Shown: positions 1 through 11,455 of the stretch, piece by piece
Layout: the number at the start of each line of letters is the position of its first letter
Numbering within the stretch: position 1 is the stretch's first letter
From: Punica granatum
Taxonomy: Eukaryota; Streptophyta; Magnoliopsida; Myrtales; Lythraceae
Length of the DNA: 64,000 bases
Assembly (NCBI RefSeq): GCF_007655135.1
Contig: NC_045130.1
Coordinates: 25,859,363 to 25,923,362, forward strand
Direction of reading: 5' to 3'
Notes under the pieces: model-generated
The model's input: the letters and a program-made list of their open reading frames with translations, nothing else
The model's database searches: none
What the model was told of the DNA's origin: nothing
Program-made: the position numbers and the translations under genes

Positions 1-1230
1 AAAGATTCGTCTCAAACCACTATCATTAGTTAAGGCTATTGCAAACTGGAATATCAAGACTTGCTTCGTTCTTAGTAGATAATTGATTAAGAGAGAAACA
101 ACTCTCATCTATGAAAATAGTTTTAAAAAAATTAATATATATACTTTACTTTCATAGTCAATTGTATTTTTTAAATTGAATGTAATAATTAATTATTTTT
201 AAAAATATTCAAGAGGTGCTTTAAAATATACTATCATTTGAAAATAAAAAAAAGATTTTTGTATTTACGTCATACCTAATATTTATGTAAAAATTATGCA
301 AAATAATGTATCAAATTGCTCTATTTTAACGTGATTATATGACTAGTAGGTATAAAAAAAGGTTAAATTCATCATATTGAATTGGCTCTACTAAATGCTA
401 GACATACGTAAAAGTACTATTTTAAAATGCATTAATTTATATATTTATATAGATCATTAAAGTCAAATGCATAAAATTATTTCAAAAAAATAATGTAATT
501 AGTTAAATTGTTGTAGTTGCTAATAGAAATTTTTTTAAAAAAAAATATTTGGTTTTTTAGTTTTACAGCTTTTATAAAATAATAAATCACTCCCTTGCAT
601 TATGCAGTTTGCTTAAAATATTTATTATTGCAGTTTGTTTTCAACACCTTTTTCAACATCTTGTCTTTTATTTATTTACCAATATTTTACATATTTGTCT
701 ATTTAAGTAAAAAAATTTCGTAAAATTTATATCCATTATTAGATAAAAAAAAACTTATGATTTATAGAATGCAAATTAATTATTTGAAAACTTTCATTAA
801 TATATATTTGTAAATCGAACTTCACATGCAGTTTATGAATCATATATTTTATTCTCAAATCAAAGGTTGTTGAGGCCTTTGCTAGGTCGCCAAGCCTCGA
901 TGAGCCTTGCCGTGGGGTTAAGCGACATTTTCCCATGGTTGCCCTATACTCGTGAGCCTAGGGTGAGCTTCAGGGGCTCTCAACGAGCCTCGCCTCGATG
1001 GGCCGGGCTCGCGAGCTAGGGTTTCCACTAAACCTCTCATTGGCCAAATCTCATACGAGATGCGCTAACAAGATGTAGCCATGACGAGTGTCAACACCCG
1101 TTTGGTTCCATTGGCGCTCGGGGACCATTTGTCGAGGAAGTCATGTTTGACTATTGCTCGATGCACTCATTGCCTTTGGAAATCGAGGCATTGCTGTAAT
1201 TTAACTTTAATTTTATATTTTCAGAAAAAA
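1..1230. other. AT-rich intergenic DNA
   Basis: No gene can be supported here. The stretch is strongly AT-rich up to about 840. A more GC-rich patch at about 870-1030 has several repeats of words such as gcctcg and gagcctcg and looks like repeat debris. The short open frames in it have no recognisable similarity or start context. Confidence 0.5.
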
Positions 1231-1259
1231 TACTCTACGGAACGTCTTCGGGTCTTACG

Positions 1260-1560
1260 CGCATCAATTTCTATCTCTCAAAATTCATATTTATATTCAG
1301 GACCGGAAAATATTTCTCTGCATAATATTGATCTATGAATTTTTATGAATGCAATGGTGAAATTATTTTTTGGATATTCAATTGACAAGATGAGAATTTC
1401 AAGTCTTATGTGCATTAATTTCAATTTTCAAAATTCGGGATTATATTCAGGATTGAAAAATACTTTTCACGCATAATATCGATCCTTGAATTTTTCTGAA
1501 TACAACGGTGGTCCCGGATTATTTTTCAAATATTTGGTAGAAAAGACTGAATTTCGAAAA
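1260..1560. repeat. Two diverged tandem units, about 150 bp
   Basis: The word ttatattcagga occurs at about 1291 and again at 1441. It is followed in both places by similar text (a GGAAAATA-like stretch, then GCATAATAT, GAATTTTT and GAATRCAAYGGTG). This gives two imperfect units with a period of about 150 bp. The source is not recognised; it could be a piece of an old LTR. Confidence 0.45.
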
Positions 1561-1689
1561 TAATTTACGATAGATGTGCTGCGAAGGCTCGATGTCGACT
1601 ATTTTTCGAATTTCTCAATTTCGAAGTTTCCATTCCGAAAATGTCGATGGATCTCGAGAAATAGTATTTCATCTGGAAAACTCCCGTAC

Positions 1690-3025
1690 GAATAAATATA
1701 TATACATATAAATAAAAAAAATTAAAATATGTGGCAGAAGAGTCGACTAAATGGCCAACTTGGCTGACCCTTCCTTACCATTTTCTTTCTTTCTTTCTTT
1801 CTTCCTGCAACTCATGTGACTTGTTCTGCCGCCCACGAAAATTTTCGACACCCACCCTACACATTCAAATCTTCATGGTAGTATCCAGTTATCCTCTGCC
1901 TCTCCTCCTGCATATGCCATCACCATTACTTCTTGACATCTACATTTTTGGCTGCTCCTCTTTCTCTTCTTAACATCCATCATCTGATTTCCTCTTCCTT
2001 CTCTTCCTCAATTCCATAACATAACATCATCATTCACCTCCATCAGAATCCTCCTCACGTAGCAACCGAACATCACCATCTTCATCTCTTCCTTCTCTTG
2101 ATCATCTTCCAGCTGGTAGACCTTCTAGCTGCCTCTCTCACTAGCTCTCTGACTCCTTTCTTTCTTTTTTCTTCTTCTTCCCTCCTCCCTTTGCAGCGCC
2201 ATGACATCTTCTCCTCTCCTTCATAGTTCCATCACCACCTTCTCTCTTTCCCTCTCTTCTCTTTGGTCAGTAATAGCAGCCATCATTTGCTAATCACTCC
2301 CCTTTGACCACCGAAACCTTCATCAGCTCCTGCTCTCTCTCTCTCTCTCTCTTCTTGATCTCTTTCTTTTTTTCTCCCTCTCTTGGGTCTGCAGAAACAT
2401 AGAGACCATACCTGCCCTCCTTTCATTCCTGCTACTGCTACTACTAAACAATTCTAGTGGTTATTCTGTTGTTGAACTCCTTTTCCAACTGCCCATCTTC
2501 TCTTCTGTTGCTGCTGCTTGCCCTTCCCACTGCCATCTCTACTCCTTTTGAGCTCTTGGGTGGCCGACCTACTGTTCGAGGAGCTCCTTAGTCCTAGCCC
2601 GTGCAGCTCCGTGATCTGTGCTTGAAGCTTGCTTGCTCGTGCCTGTTAGCTGCTCCACGCCAGTTCTAATAGCTGTTGCTCCATCCCGTGTACATGGGAT
2701 ACTTGGATCCCATTCTGTGCTCGAGCTACCCTGCCTGTAACTTATTGAGTTGTTGATGCTCCCCGTTCCTCGGCCCCTTCTCGAGCTCCTGAATTGCAGT
2801 TGTTGTTTCCTCCCTGATCAACGGGCCTTCCAAGCTGTTGTCCAGCACTTTCACGACGTTTTGAAGTTTTCTTTATTCCATTTCACGTCAATCCCTAGGC
2901 CACAGGTTGCGCGAGACCAAGGAGTTCCACTTGCCAACGAGTGGCTGGCAGTGGAGGCTAAGGGGAAAGGGAGGAGAGATAGCCATAAAAGAGAGAGCGC
3001 CAAGGAGAGATGAACTTGGGACGAA
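1690..3025. other. Pyrimidine-rich stretch without a supported gene
   Basis: The plus strand is rich in C and T, with runs of tttc at about 1780-1805 and ctct at about 2330-2352. It ends in a purine-rich patch at about 2940-3010 next to the Mutator-like insertion. It could be an untranslated leader or LTR sequence. Short open frames (1731-1973, 2750-3013) show no family features. The Mutator-like element has split this sequence from its continuation after 10671. Confidence 0.35.
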
Positions 3026-3034
3026 TTTATAAAA

Positions 3035-3156
3035 GGGAGAATGACACTGTGAGTCCTAAATGTTTGGCTTTTTTTGACATTGAGTCCTAAATGTTTCACT
3101 TTAAAATAACAAGTTCTATAAGTTTTGGAAATGCGTCACAGTTGGTTCTTTCCGTT
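3035..3156 (+). repeat. Left terminal inverted repeat of the Mutator-like element
   Basis: It begins GGGAGAATGACACT and matches the reverse complement of 10541-10662 with about four mismatches. Past 3156 the similarity decays, with only short shared words such as cgttaa and acgtgg. In MuDR-type elements the terminal repeats also act as promoters for the internal genes; that role is inferred here. Confidence 0.92.
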
Positions 3157-4470
3157 CGCAACCGTTACCGACCCGCCACCGTGGACTTGACGCCGTCAAA
3201 TCCATCCACGTGCCCGTTAAATGATGACGTGGCATCCTTTGGCCCGAATAGAGAACCCGAAATCTTGGGTTGAAGCCGTAAGTTTCGGGCTTGAAATTCC
3301 TAACTGAAACCCTAACCTGAAATCTCAGATTCCCACCCTTCTCTTCGTTTCCCCAAACCTGCTTGAAATTCCTTCAAGATGTGGAGATCTCGGTGCAAAG
3401 CAAGCGATCTATAGCTTTGAATTTCTTCTGTAGCTTCGAATTTCTTCTAGAGTTTGCAATTTCTTCCAGAGTTTCGAAATCGTGGAGGTTTGGGTGAACT
3501 TTTCGGTTGCGAATTTCCAGACTTTCAGTTTCAAAATCGGCCAGACTTTCGGGTGAACTTCCAGACTTTTGGTTTCGAATTTATTCCAAACTTTCGAAAT
3601 CGTGGAGGTGAACTTTCGATTTTAGGGTGAACTTCTAGACTTTAGTGGAGGTGAACTTTCGGTGATGTTTTCTCTCCCAAATTTTGCTCTTAGAGTTTCT
3701 AGCTGTCCCTTTTCTGATAGTTTTAGGCTTAACGAACTTGCGTAATTTTGGGTGTTCTGCCTAACCTTGCACATATAGTTTGGACTTGCAGTAAATGATG
3801 AAATCACATTTATCCAAAAAAGAATATCGAGCACTACGATTCGGTTCCCATTTTGCTGCCTTGTTCATTCTTGATTGGAAAATGTATACATTGCACTCAT
3901 CATTTTCGCGATACGCTTGTGTACCTGCACTAAAAACAAGATTTACCTCTAAAATAATGTGAGCAAGCATAGGCCCAATGTAGTGTGAAAGTGTCATCTA
4001 TCTGGGAGACAAACTTTCATTTTCAAAATTTGTGAGCTCACTCTTTTCAATACCATATGGGGGAAAGAACAGAGATTGTATGGTACATATAGTCACGATT
4101 CTGTGATGAATCGTATATCTTTTTATTTCTTTTTTATTTTGTTAAATACCCACAGAACTCTGGTAGTACATAGTTCCATTAACTGAACAAAAATTTTCAT
4201 CTATTTCTTTTTGTCGTGATGATCTTTGGATTTGTAGGAGAACAGCAAGACGAAGGACCCCCAATTGATTTACGAGGCCACGATATATGGGAGAGAAGGA
4301 GAGGGAAGGAGGTTGAGGGTGTGGAGCAGCACACCCGACCCGACACGAAATAGAAGAAGAAGGAAGCTTGACCCGAAGAAAGGATTGATCATTTAGGGTG
4401 CTTTCCTCAGTAGGTTTGGCTTTGTGAACTGTATTCAATTTTTGGACAAACCGTGTTTTAATGAAAGATT
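3157..4470 (+). other. Leader region of the transposase gene
   Basis: No coding region is supported. At 3410-3660 there are imperfect repeats of words such as ttcgaatttcttc and gtgaacttt. A plausible splice acceptor (ttgtag, 4505-4510) lies just before the transposase start at 4513, so part of this stretch may be a spliced leader. Confidence 0.4.
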
Positions 4471-4512
4471 TTCAATATTGTGATGTTTGTTCTATTACAT
4501 TGGTCTTGTAGA

Positions 4513-7214
4513 ATGGATGAGTTTCACAACTTCAATTACCATGGATACACTCTTGAAATACACCATGGCGGGTCCTTTAAGGAAGAAGGAGGGGAATTAT
4601 TGTACAGTGAGGGTGAGATATCGCGTTGGGATATTGACCCAGACAAAGTGTCCGCTACTCATATGATGAAAGAATTAGAAAAGATGGGGTATAAAGATAA
4701 TGTAGAGGTGATATTGTGTAGGGTCCATGGAAAAGGGTTAAAAGAGGGATTATTTGAGGTGTACAAGGACAGTTCTGTCATTCAACTGATAGGGCAACTT
4801 TTGGAATATAAATATTGTCAATTGTATGTGAAGCACATCGACCCTTGCCCTAAAGCGTGTCAGCAACCTAAGGCAGTTGCTGAAGGAGGTGCTGAGACTA
4901 TTGAGGGAGGTGCTAATGTAGATCGAGCTGCAGAAGAAAGTGAAGAGAATAGTAGTGGGAGTGAAAGTGATTTTGCTTTTGCGGATGTGCTTGCAGATCT
5001 AAGTGAAGAAGATGATCCGGAGCTCCAAGACATCAGATCCCAAGTTGAAATTGCAAAGAAGAAGAGAGCTGAAAATTTGAAGAGTTTGCAGCTACAGAAG
5101 GATGTACAGACTGTATCTGTAAGGGAAGCAAGACAAGATATTTCGCGCAAGAAGGGCAAAGAGAAAGAGGGCGCTATTGTTGCTGTTGATGCAGGAGATG
5201 AAGAATACATAACCGATTATCCATCTTCTAATGAGGCATGCAGTATTAATTCTGGTGAAACAAGTTCGGAGTTTGGGGATGATGAAGACACGGTGAGAGA
5301 CAAGCAACCCAAAAGTTACTTCAGAAAGTCAGGTACTTTCCCTCAATATGAACCGACTTGTCAGTTGCCTACCTTTACAATAGGTCAACTCTTTGAAGAT
5401 GGAAAACAGTTTAAGGATGCAATTTGTTTGGCTTCTGTGAAGAGCCAAAGGAACCTATCCTTCAAAAAAAAATTGCAAAGAGTATATAAGAGTGAGGTGT
5501 AAAGAGAGGAGTTGTCCTTGGAAGATAGTTGTTAAATTCATGAAGAATCTCGGTGCTTATTAGGTGAGAAAAATCTTTGACAATCACACCTGCAATATCA
5601 CTTACAAGAATAGTAGAGTGAATAGAAAATGGTTGGCTAGACATTACATGGGCACAATCCGATCACTTCCATCCATTAAGCTAGATGAATTCAAAAAGCT
5701 AGTGAAGGAGCAGCTAGGTGTGGAAGTATCTAGATCCCAGTGTAGGAGGGCAAAGGAAAAGGTTTATGATTTGTTGGTTGGTGATAGTAAAGCAGAGTAT
5801 GCACTGATGTGGTTTTATGCTGATGAGTTGAAGAGAACAAATAGGGATTCCTCTGTCTGTATGAAAGTTGAGAGGCCAATACCAGCTGAGCCACCTATTT
5901 TTGATAGATTTTACGTGTGCTTTGATGCTTTGAAGACGGGATTTGTAAAGGGGTGCAGGCAAATAATAGGGGTTGATGATTGTTTCTTGAAGACAGTGGT
6001 TAAGGGTCAACTGCTCACTGCCATTGGTAGGGATGGGAACAATCAAATATTTCCTATTGCTTGGGCCGTAGTTCAAGTTGAGAGTAGAGATACATGGCTA
6101 TGGTTTTTAAGTCTGCTTAAGGAGGACTTAAACATAACTGATGGATTGGGTTGGTCAATCATATCTGATCAACAAAAGGTAATGTCAATAATATACATAT
6201 AGATTAATTGTTCCCCTCATATTATTTTTTAAAAATGCTAATTTTCTTTGTTTTTTTACATAGGGGTTGGTGCAAGCGGTATCAGAGTTGTTCCCTCATG
6301 TAGAACATAGAATGTATGCAAGGCACATCTATGCTAATTGGGGTGGAACTCATAAGGGGCCAAAGATACAGAGGAAATTCTGGAACATTGCCAAATCAAC
6401 CACTGAAGTCGATTTCAAGGAAAATATGGAATGTTTGCGTAAAATGTCACCCCGAGCATATGAGGATTTGCTGGAAAGACCAAATCCCAAGCACTGGTGT
6501 AAGGCTTTCTTTAATTCCATGGTTAAATGTGACATTGTTGATAATAATCTGTGTGAAGCCTTTAATGGGAGAATACTTGAAACAATGTGTAAATCCATTT
6601 ATTCGATGTTAGAAGACATTAGGAAGTTGGTGATGGAAAGGATCCCCACTCAGAGAGCAAACTGTGAGAAGTGGACGAATGATTTCGGTCCAAGGATTGA
6701 AAAAAAATTGCAAGAAAATCTGAAAATGAGTCGGTATTGTCATGTTACCTAGAATGGTGAAAATGGTTATGAGATCGAGGCCTGGGGCACCAAGTATGTG
6801 GTTGACATCAAGAATAAATCATGTGATTGTAGGGCATGACAGCTTTCTAGAATTCCCTGTTGTCATGCTGTTTGTGCCTTGTTAAATAAGGGTTTAGACC
6901 CAAGTGATTGTGTTCATAGCTTCTATAAGAAGGAGATGTTTTTAGAAGCTTACGGGAAGGTGATGGAGCCTGTGAGGGATCCCAAGTTTTGGGAAAGAAC
7001 TAACATGCATGAACCACCTGTACCTCCATTATTAAAGAAGAAGAAGGGCAGACCAAAGAAACAGAGAAGAAAAACTGGGTTTAAGGCTACTGTAGGAAAA
7101 GATGGGGTTCAACAAATGTCTCGTAAAGGTACAACTAATACGTGCAGCCTCTGTAGGTAGTCTGGTCATAATAGGAGGAGGTGTAATCTAAGAGCCAAAG
7201 ACAATACTGAACCG
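4513..7214 (+). pseudogene. mudrA-like transposase, broken by a frameshift and four stops
   Basis: In an intact element this protein binds the terminal repeats and catalyses excision and insertion. The first part (4513-5502) has a PB1-like N-terminal domain, then an acidic linker rich in E, D and S. The catalytic core follows at about 5564-6178 (GVDDCFLK, then GQLLTAIGRD) and continues after a phase-0 intron at 6179-6263 (SDQQ|G, then NNLCEAFN). The expected D, D and E positions are all present. A SWIM-type zinc finger (CDC ... CCHAV) lies at about 6822-6870 and a zinc knuckle (C-x2-(C)-x3-H-x4-C type) at about 7140-7185. Lesions seen: a frame change at the nine-A run 5464-5472, TAG at 5561, TAG at 6750, TGA at 6837 and TAG at 7158. 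The start is chosen at the ATG beginning the PB1-like domain. The gene cannot make a full protein. Confidence 0.88.
6179..6263 (+). other. Intron in the transposase
   Basis: It starts GTAATG after codon AAG and ends TTACATAG before GGG. Removing these 85 bases joins the second catalytic Asp region (SDQQK) to GLVQAVSELFP in the same frame, as expected for Mutator transposases. Confidence 0.8.
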
Positions 7215-7560
7215 GTAAGTCCATTTGAATTTTAATGAATTTATGGAATGCATTATTAGCCATATAAACTAAATTTGGATTTTGAACATTCTCTGTTAAG
7301 CAGATTGTCAGTGGATCTGTAGAAATGTCAACCCAACAAACTACAATGGTATGTTAAATATCCTAAATATCCAATATGAGATTCATGATATGATATTATT
7401 TGTCACTTTAAATTTCCATGAATGTTAGGGTGAGAAAAGGCCTGGGGATATTGGAGATGGAAAAAGTAGAAAAAAAAGGGAGATCAGACCTTCAATCAAG
7501 AAGTACAGCAGCAACAACTCCAACTGTTAACAGATAATACATTTTAATGAATGTGAGTGA
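7215..7560 (+). other. Possible small 3' exons of the transposase
   Basis: Two intron-like segments with GT...AG ends can be seen, at about 7215-7303 and 7349-7428, with short coding-like exons between them and after (about 7304-7348 and 7429-7530, lysine-rich). They follow the zinc knuckle and may be the C-terminal tail of the same broken gene. This is a reading of splice motifs only. Confidence 0.35.
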
Positions 7561-7849
7561 ATTACTGCAATGAAAGTCATCCTCTGATTAATTTTACCTC
7601 ATATACTATAAAAACATCATCAAAGTAATGGACACATATCTCTGTGTAAGTGTAGCCTGGAAGTGTAGGTGAATTAATCATGGGTAAGGAAGTTGATCAT
7701 TCAAGGCATATAGTGACAGTCAATCAACTTCAATTCCAAGCACAAAGGAGATCAAACAAGAAAAGGTCAGAGGCAAGCAGAAAAATAGGAATGTACTCAT
7801 CCCAATGTAGTTCAACTAGAAAGAGTGCCTGATGGAATCGTGTTGAAGA

Positions 7850-8220
7850 AGACTGTAATGTTGGCCCAATGTATAGTGTCTGTACTGTGCAACTTCAATA
7901 TGTCTCTATAATGTCGGGCGAAATATATGTTATGAACAATTGTTAATTGTCTCTGTACTGTTGGCCAAATATATCTATGTACTGTTGGGCCAATTATATG
8001 TTATGAACGATTGTTAACTGTCCTTGTACTGTTTGCCAAATATGTCTCTGTATTGTTGGGCCAAATATATGTTATGAACGATTGTTAACTGTCTATGCAC
8101 TGTTGGGCAAATATCTCTTTGTACTGTTGGCCAAATATGTCTCTGTACTGTTGAGCAAATATGTATTATGCACGACTCTGTAATGTTGGGCAATTACATC
8201 TCTGCATTGTTTGGCAGTAC
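7850..8220 (+). repeat. Degenerate tandem array inside the Mutator-like element
   Basis: Words such as ctgtactgttgg, ccaaatat and ttatgaacgattgttaactg recur at short irregular intervals. Units seem to be about 25-75 bp and nested. The array lies between the transposase and the next repeat block. Confidence 0.7.
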
Positions 8221-8440
8221 AATATAGAGGGATAATAGATACAAAAGACAATTACATCTCTGTAATGTTTAGCAATACAATACAGAGGGATAATAGATAC
8301 AAAACAAAATACAGCAGCACTACAAAACAGATAAAGATACAATACATATATATATACAATACAGAGGGATAATAGATACAGTACATATACATATACAATA
8401 CAAATACAAATATAGGATGCAGAACAAAATGCAGAAATAG
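8220..8440 (+). repeat. Short tandem repeats based on acagagggataatagatac
   Basis: Three to four imperfect units centred on gagggataatagatacaa occur at about 8227, 8286 and 8365. They grade into the 121-bp array that follows. Confidence 0.55.
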
Positions 8441-8893
8441 ATATAGAATGCAGAACAAAATGCTCAGGACATACATAGAAGAAACATATACAGAATGCAG
8501 ACAACAAAATGCTCAGGACAGACATAAACCAAACTGAACTCAGTACAAGTTACAAAAATAGATATAGAATGCAGAACAAAATGCTCAGGACATACATAGA
8601 AGAAACAGATACAGAATGCAGACAGCAAAATGCTCAGGACAGACATAAACCAAACTGAACTCAGTACAAGTTACAAAAACAGATATAGAATGCAGAACAA
8701 AATGCTCAGGACATACATAGAAGAAACAGATACAGAATGCAGACAGCAAAATGCTCAGGACAGACATAAACCAAATTGAACTCAGTAGAAGTTACAAAAA
8801 CAGATATAGAATGTAGAACAAAATGCTCAGGACATACATAGAAGAAACAGATACATAATGCATACAGCAAAATGCTCAAGACAGACATAGAAT
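8440..8893 (+). repeat. 121-bp minisatellite, nearly four copies
   Basis: Units start with gatatagaatg at 8440, 8561, 8682 and 8803, exactly 121 bp apart. The last copy is incomplete. Copies differ at only a few positions. Each unit carries two copies of the word aaaatgctcagga. Because 121 is not a multiple of three, the frame shifts with each copy, so the small minus-strand open frames in it are products of the repeat. Confidence 0.92.
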
Positions 8894-9445
8894 GCAGAAA
8901 CAGATATAGAATGCAGAATGTAGAACAAAATGATCAGGACAGACACAAAATGCAGATAGCAGTACAGAAACCAGTGCATAAATCACGCATAAACTAGTGC
9001 AGCTAATACAGTTAACATTTACAGAATGACCACACAGAACAAAAGGCCACGCATAAACCAAAACACCCTTCAACAGATTACCAGATTGAACACCCTTCAA
9101 CCAAAACACCCTTCAACCAAAACTACTGAAAATGTTCCCTCGATGCAAGCCTATATCCAAAGATCCAAAGATTTGCAATAGAACTTATCTCCAACAATGA
9201 TATCTAAACATCTGCAAAACACTTATATCCAACAGAATATCCAAAGATCTGCAATAGAACATATCTCCAACAATGATATCCAAACATCAGCAAAACACTC
9301 ATATCCAACAGAATACAACAGATACACTGATATCCAACAGAAAATTGTGTTTCAATACCAGTCAATAGAAATACACTGATATCCAACAGAAATTGTATTT
9401 CATTACCAGTCAATAGAAATACACTGATATCCAACAGAACATAAT
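8894..9445 (+). repeat. Further tandem repeats before the GRF gene
   Basis: At about 9060-9120 the phrase aacacccttcaacc repeats. At about 9140-9310 units based on atatccaac and aagatctgcaatagaac alternate. At about 9320-9445 there are roughly 48-bp units with gatatccaacagaa and accagtcaatagaaatacact. All lie between the two convergent genes of the element. Confidence 0.7.
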
Positions 9446-9516
9446 TTGTATTTCATTATCAGTCAAATGACTCAGTACAAAGTTCAAGCCTTCTTGCCAA
9501 TACAGAAGTTACTACC

Positions 9517-9951
9517 TTACCATATCCCAAACAAAATTTCAATCAAACTACAGATGCAAAATGCAAAAACAACTACCCTAACATCATTACAATGTCTCTG
9601 CCGGTGCTTTAACTCCTCTTCCAATTCCTTAATCTTTAATTTCAGGTACTTCAATTCCCATTCAGAAGAGCAAACTTCTTCTTCAGCCACAACTTCCAAA
9701 TTCGAAGCTTCTACCTGGTCAATCCACCTAAAATACCCACAACCCCCATTATCCCGGTACCTTGGACATCCAACAAATCTTCTACCTGGGTTGTTTGCTG
9801 TCCGTGAAGTCTTCTGTTGAAGTCGTAATCCGCAGTTACAGACGCTCGCACAGCTCCCAGACAAGGTAGCAGATTCCCTTGAACTCTCCCCTTTTCGGGC
9901 CTTTCCTTTGGAAGTTTGCTGTCCTTTTCCACGACCAATGACTGCTTCCAT
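9517..9951 (-). CDS. GRF-type zinc-finger protein of the Mutator-like element
   Basis: An open frame of 144 residues. After a basic, Ser/Lys-rich N-terminus comes a GRF zinc finger (about residues 38-79): C-x-C-G, then TSRTANNPGRRF, CPRY and GCGYFRWID. A predicted coiled coil rich in E, K and L follows, then a hydrophobic C-terminal tail (VVVFAFCICSLIEILF) that could anchor a membrane. The ATG at 9951 is chosen; the frame stays open upstream to about 9999 but without an earlier ATG. GRF fingers bind nucleic acid in other proteins, and small GRF proteins of this build are common in plant genomes. The gene reads inward from the right terminal repeat, convergent with the transposase. Its frame is intact while the transposase is broken. 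Its role in transposition is not known. Confidence 0.8.
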   Translation of the reverse strand: MEAVIGRGKGQQTSKGKARKGESSRESATLSGSCASVCNCGLRLQQKTSRTANNPGRRFVGCPRYRDNGGCGYFRWIDQVEASNLEVVAEEEVCSSEWELKYLKLKIKELEEELKHRQRHCNDVRVVVFAFCICSLIEILFGIW

Positions 9952-10540
9952 GACAGGGGCTCGCAGTACGTTATTTCGCCGTGGCAGGGGATTTCTCAAA
10001 ATTAGGGTTCCGATTTTGCTAATGCAACATGTGGGTGGGGCGGGGTCTTTTGGAGGAAGAACGATTTCGGGATTTTAGGACGGGATAGCGGTAGGAGATG
10101 GAATACGAAGCTCGATCGAAGGGGACAAATTCAATCGAAAATGATTTAGGGATCGAAGGGGACAGAATGAACCGATCTTCGATTTAGGGATCGAAGGGGA
10201 CATAATAAATCGATCTTCGGTTTCGGGTTCGTGGCATTTGAACAACACTCAATCGAAGGGCTGAGGGAATTTACGAGGGGATTCAATCGATTTAGGGGAG
10301 AGGGAATAGGGTTTACGATTTTGGGATCTCGGGAGGAGAGGGACGAACTAGGGTTATGTCGATTTTGGGCAATTTGGGATTTTAGTGTTCAAGCCGGGTA
10401 GAGAAAATTCGGGCCATCCACTCGGGTCATTCGTGGTCCGGCGGCCCGGATAGGTAGAGTCGGCCTATTCGTTCCACGTTGCCAGTTAACGGCCACATTG
10501 ACACGCCGTCCGCCTTGTTGGCGCTTCCGTTAATGGGGGT
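9952..10540 (-). other. Leader region of the GRF gene
   Basis: No other gene is seen. The stretch is GC-richer than its surroundings and holds repeated words such as gggatcgaagggga and cgatcttcg at 10080-10220. It joins the right terminal repeat and probably serves as leader or promoter of the GRF gene. Confidence 0.4.
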
Positions 10541-10662
10541 AACGGAAAGGACCAACTGTGACACATTTCCAAAACTTATAGAACTTGTTATTTCAAAGTG
10601 AAACATTTAGGACTCAATGTCAAAAAAAGCCAAACATTTAGGACTCATAGTGTCATTCTCCC
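10541..10662 (-). repeat. Right terminal inverted repeat of the Mutator-like element
   Basis: Reverse complement of the left terminal repeat, ending ...AGTGTCATTCTCCC at 10662. The direct repeat tttataaaa follows at once. The GRF gene at 9517-9951 reads inward from this end. Confidence 0.92.
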
Positions 10663-10671
10663 TTTATAAAA

Positions 10672-11264
10672 ATAAAGAGATATACAGTATGCTTTTGATT
10701 TTAAAAGTCTATAGTTGTATATTTGTGGCTTTTTAATTGGCAGAATGGGTTTTCATAACTCCATGACCTGCCACATAACTAATTAAACATAAATTGTAAC
10801 AATATATCACTAATGGTGGGCCATATTTGAGACATAAAAAAGAAATGTTATGAACTTTTGTCAAAAGAAATCAAAATTTGCGTTAAAACTAAGATAAAAA
10901 TGAAAACTTGCATTCTTTTAAGATAAAATTTCATGGAGAAATTAGGGGAAAAAACAAAGCATATTAGTACATATTATGTTACATTATTTGCCTTTTCTCT
11001 TCAGTAAGCAACACTCTTTTCTTTTTCTCTTTTTCGCTGGATAAGCAACGCTTTTTTTTTTTTAGTAAACAGCAACACTCTGATAACTTCAAAACCGAAC
11101 AGAAATCTACTTACAAAAGTTTGTTTGGAATCCTACAAGATGCAAGAATTTTATATAAAGAAACTATTATAAGGTCCCATTTTGGGCCCTGGGAGCGTGT
11201 GAGGAATTTTTTCCCACTCAAGTCTCTTTTTTTAAAAAGAAAACTTTCTCCCTTTTATTATATT
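10672..11264. other. AT-rich intergenic DNA
   Basis: Continuation of the sequence interrupted by the Mutator-like element. I see no gene, only A/T runs and short frames without family features. Confidence 0.5.
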
Positions 11265-11410
11265 TTCAAATCCGACCCCAATAAGATATCACGTAACCCG
11301 ATTGATTTGTTATGACAAAAGATATTTTTAAATCCAATTCAAATAAGATATCACGTAACCCGATCAATTTTTCATGACAAATAATCTGATCGTTACAGTC
11401 GGATCACTTA

Positions 11411-11455
<45 letters not shown>

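Larger units (their letters stand above)
3026..10671. mobile_element. Mutator-like element (MuDR type) with its 9-bp target duplication
   Basis: The element proper is 3035-10662 (7,628 bp). Its ends are inverted repeats of 122 bp that differ at about four positions. It is flanked by the 9-bp direct repeat tttataaaa at 3026-3034 and 10663-10671, the size typical of Mutator elements. Inside lie a decayed mudrA-like transposase on the plus strand, three different tandem-repeat arrays, and a GRF zinc-finger gene on the minus strand. The near-identical ends and perfect target duplication show that the insertion boundaries are intact, although the transposase is broken. Confidence 0.93.

Noticed and set aside
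4860..5210. Minus-strand frame of 116 residues, Ser-rich
   Set aside because: Complement of the acidic, Ser-rich linker of the transposase.
8464..8888. Three overlapping minus-strand frames of 60 residues with almost the same protein
   Set aside because: They arise from the 121-bp tandem repeat; the frame rotates with each unit and no family or start context supports coding.
8220..9445. Possible CRISPR-like array in the repeat blocks
   Set aside because: The units are direct tandem repeats without unique spacers, and the DNA is a plant nuclear sequence.
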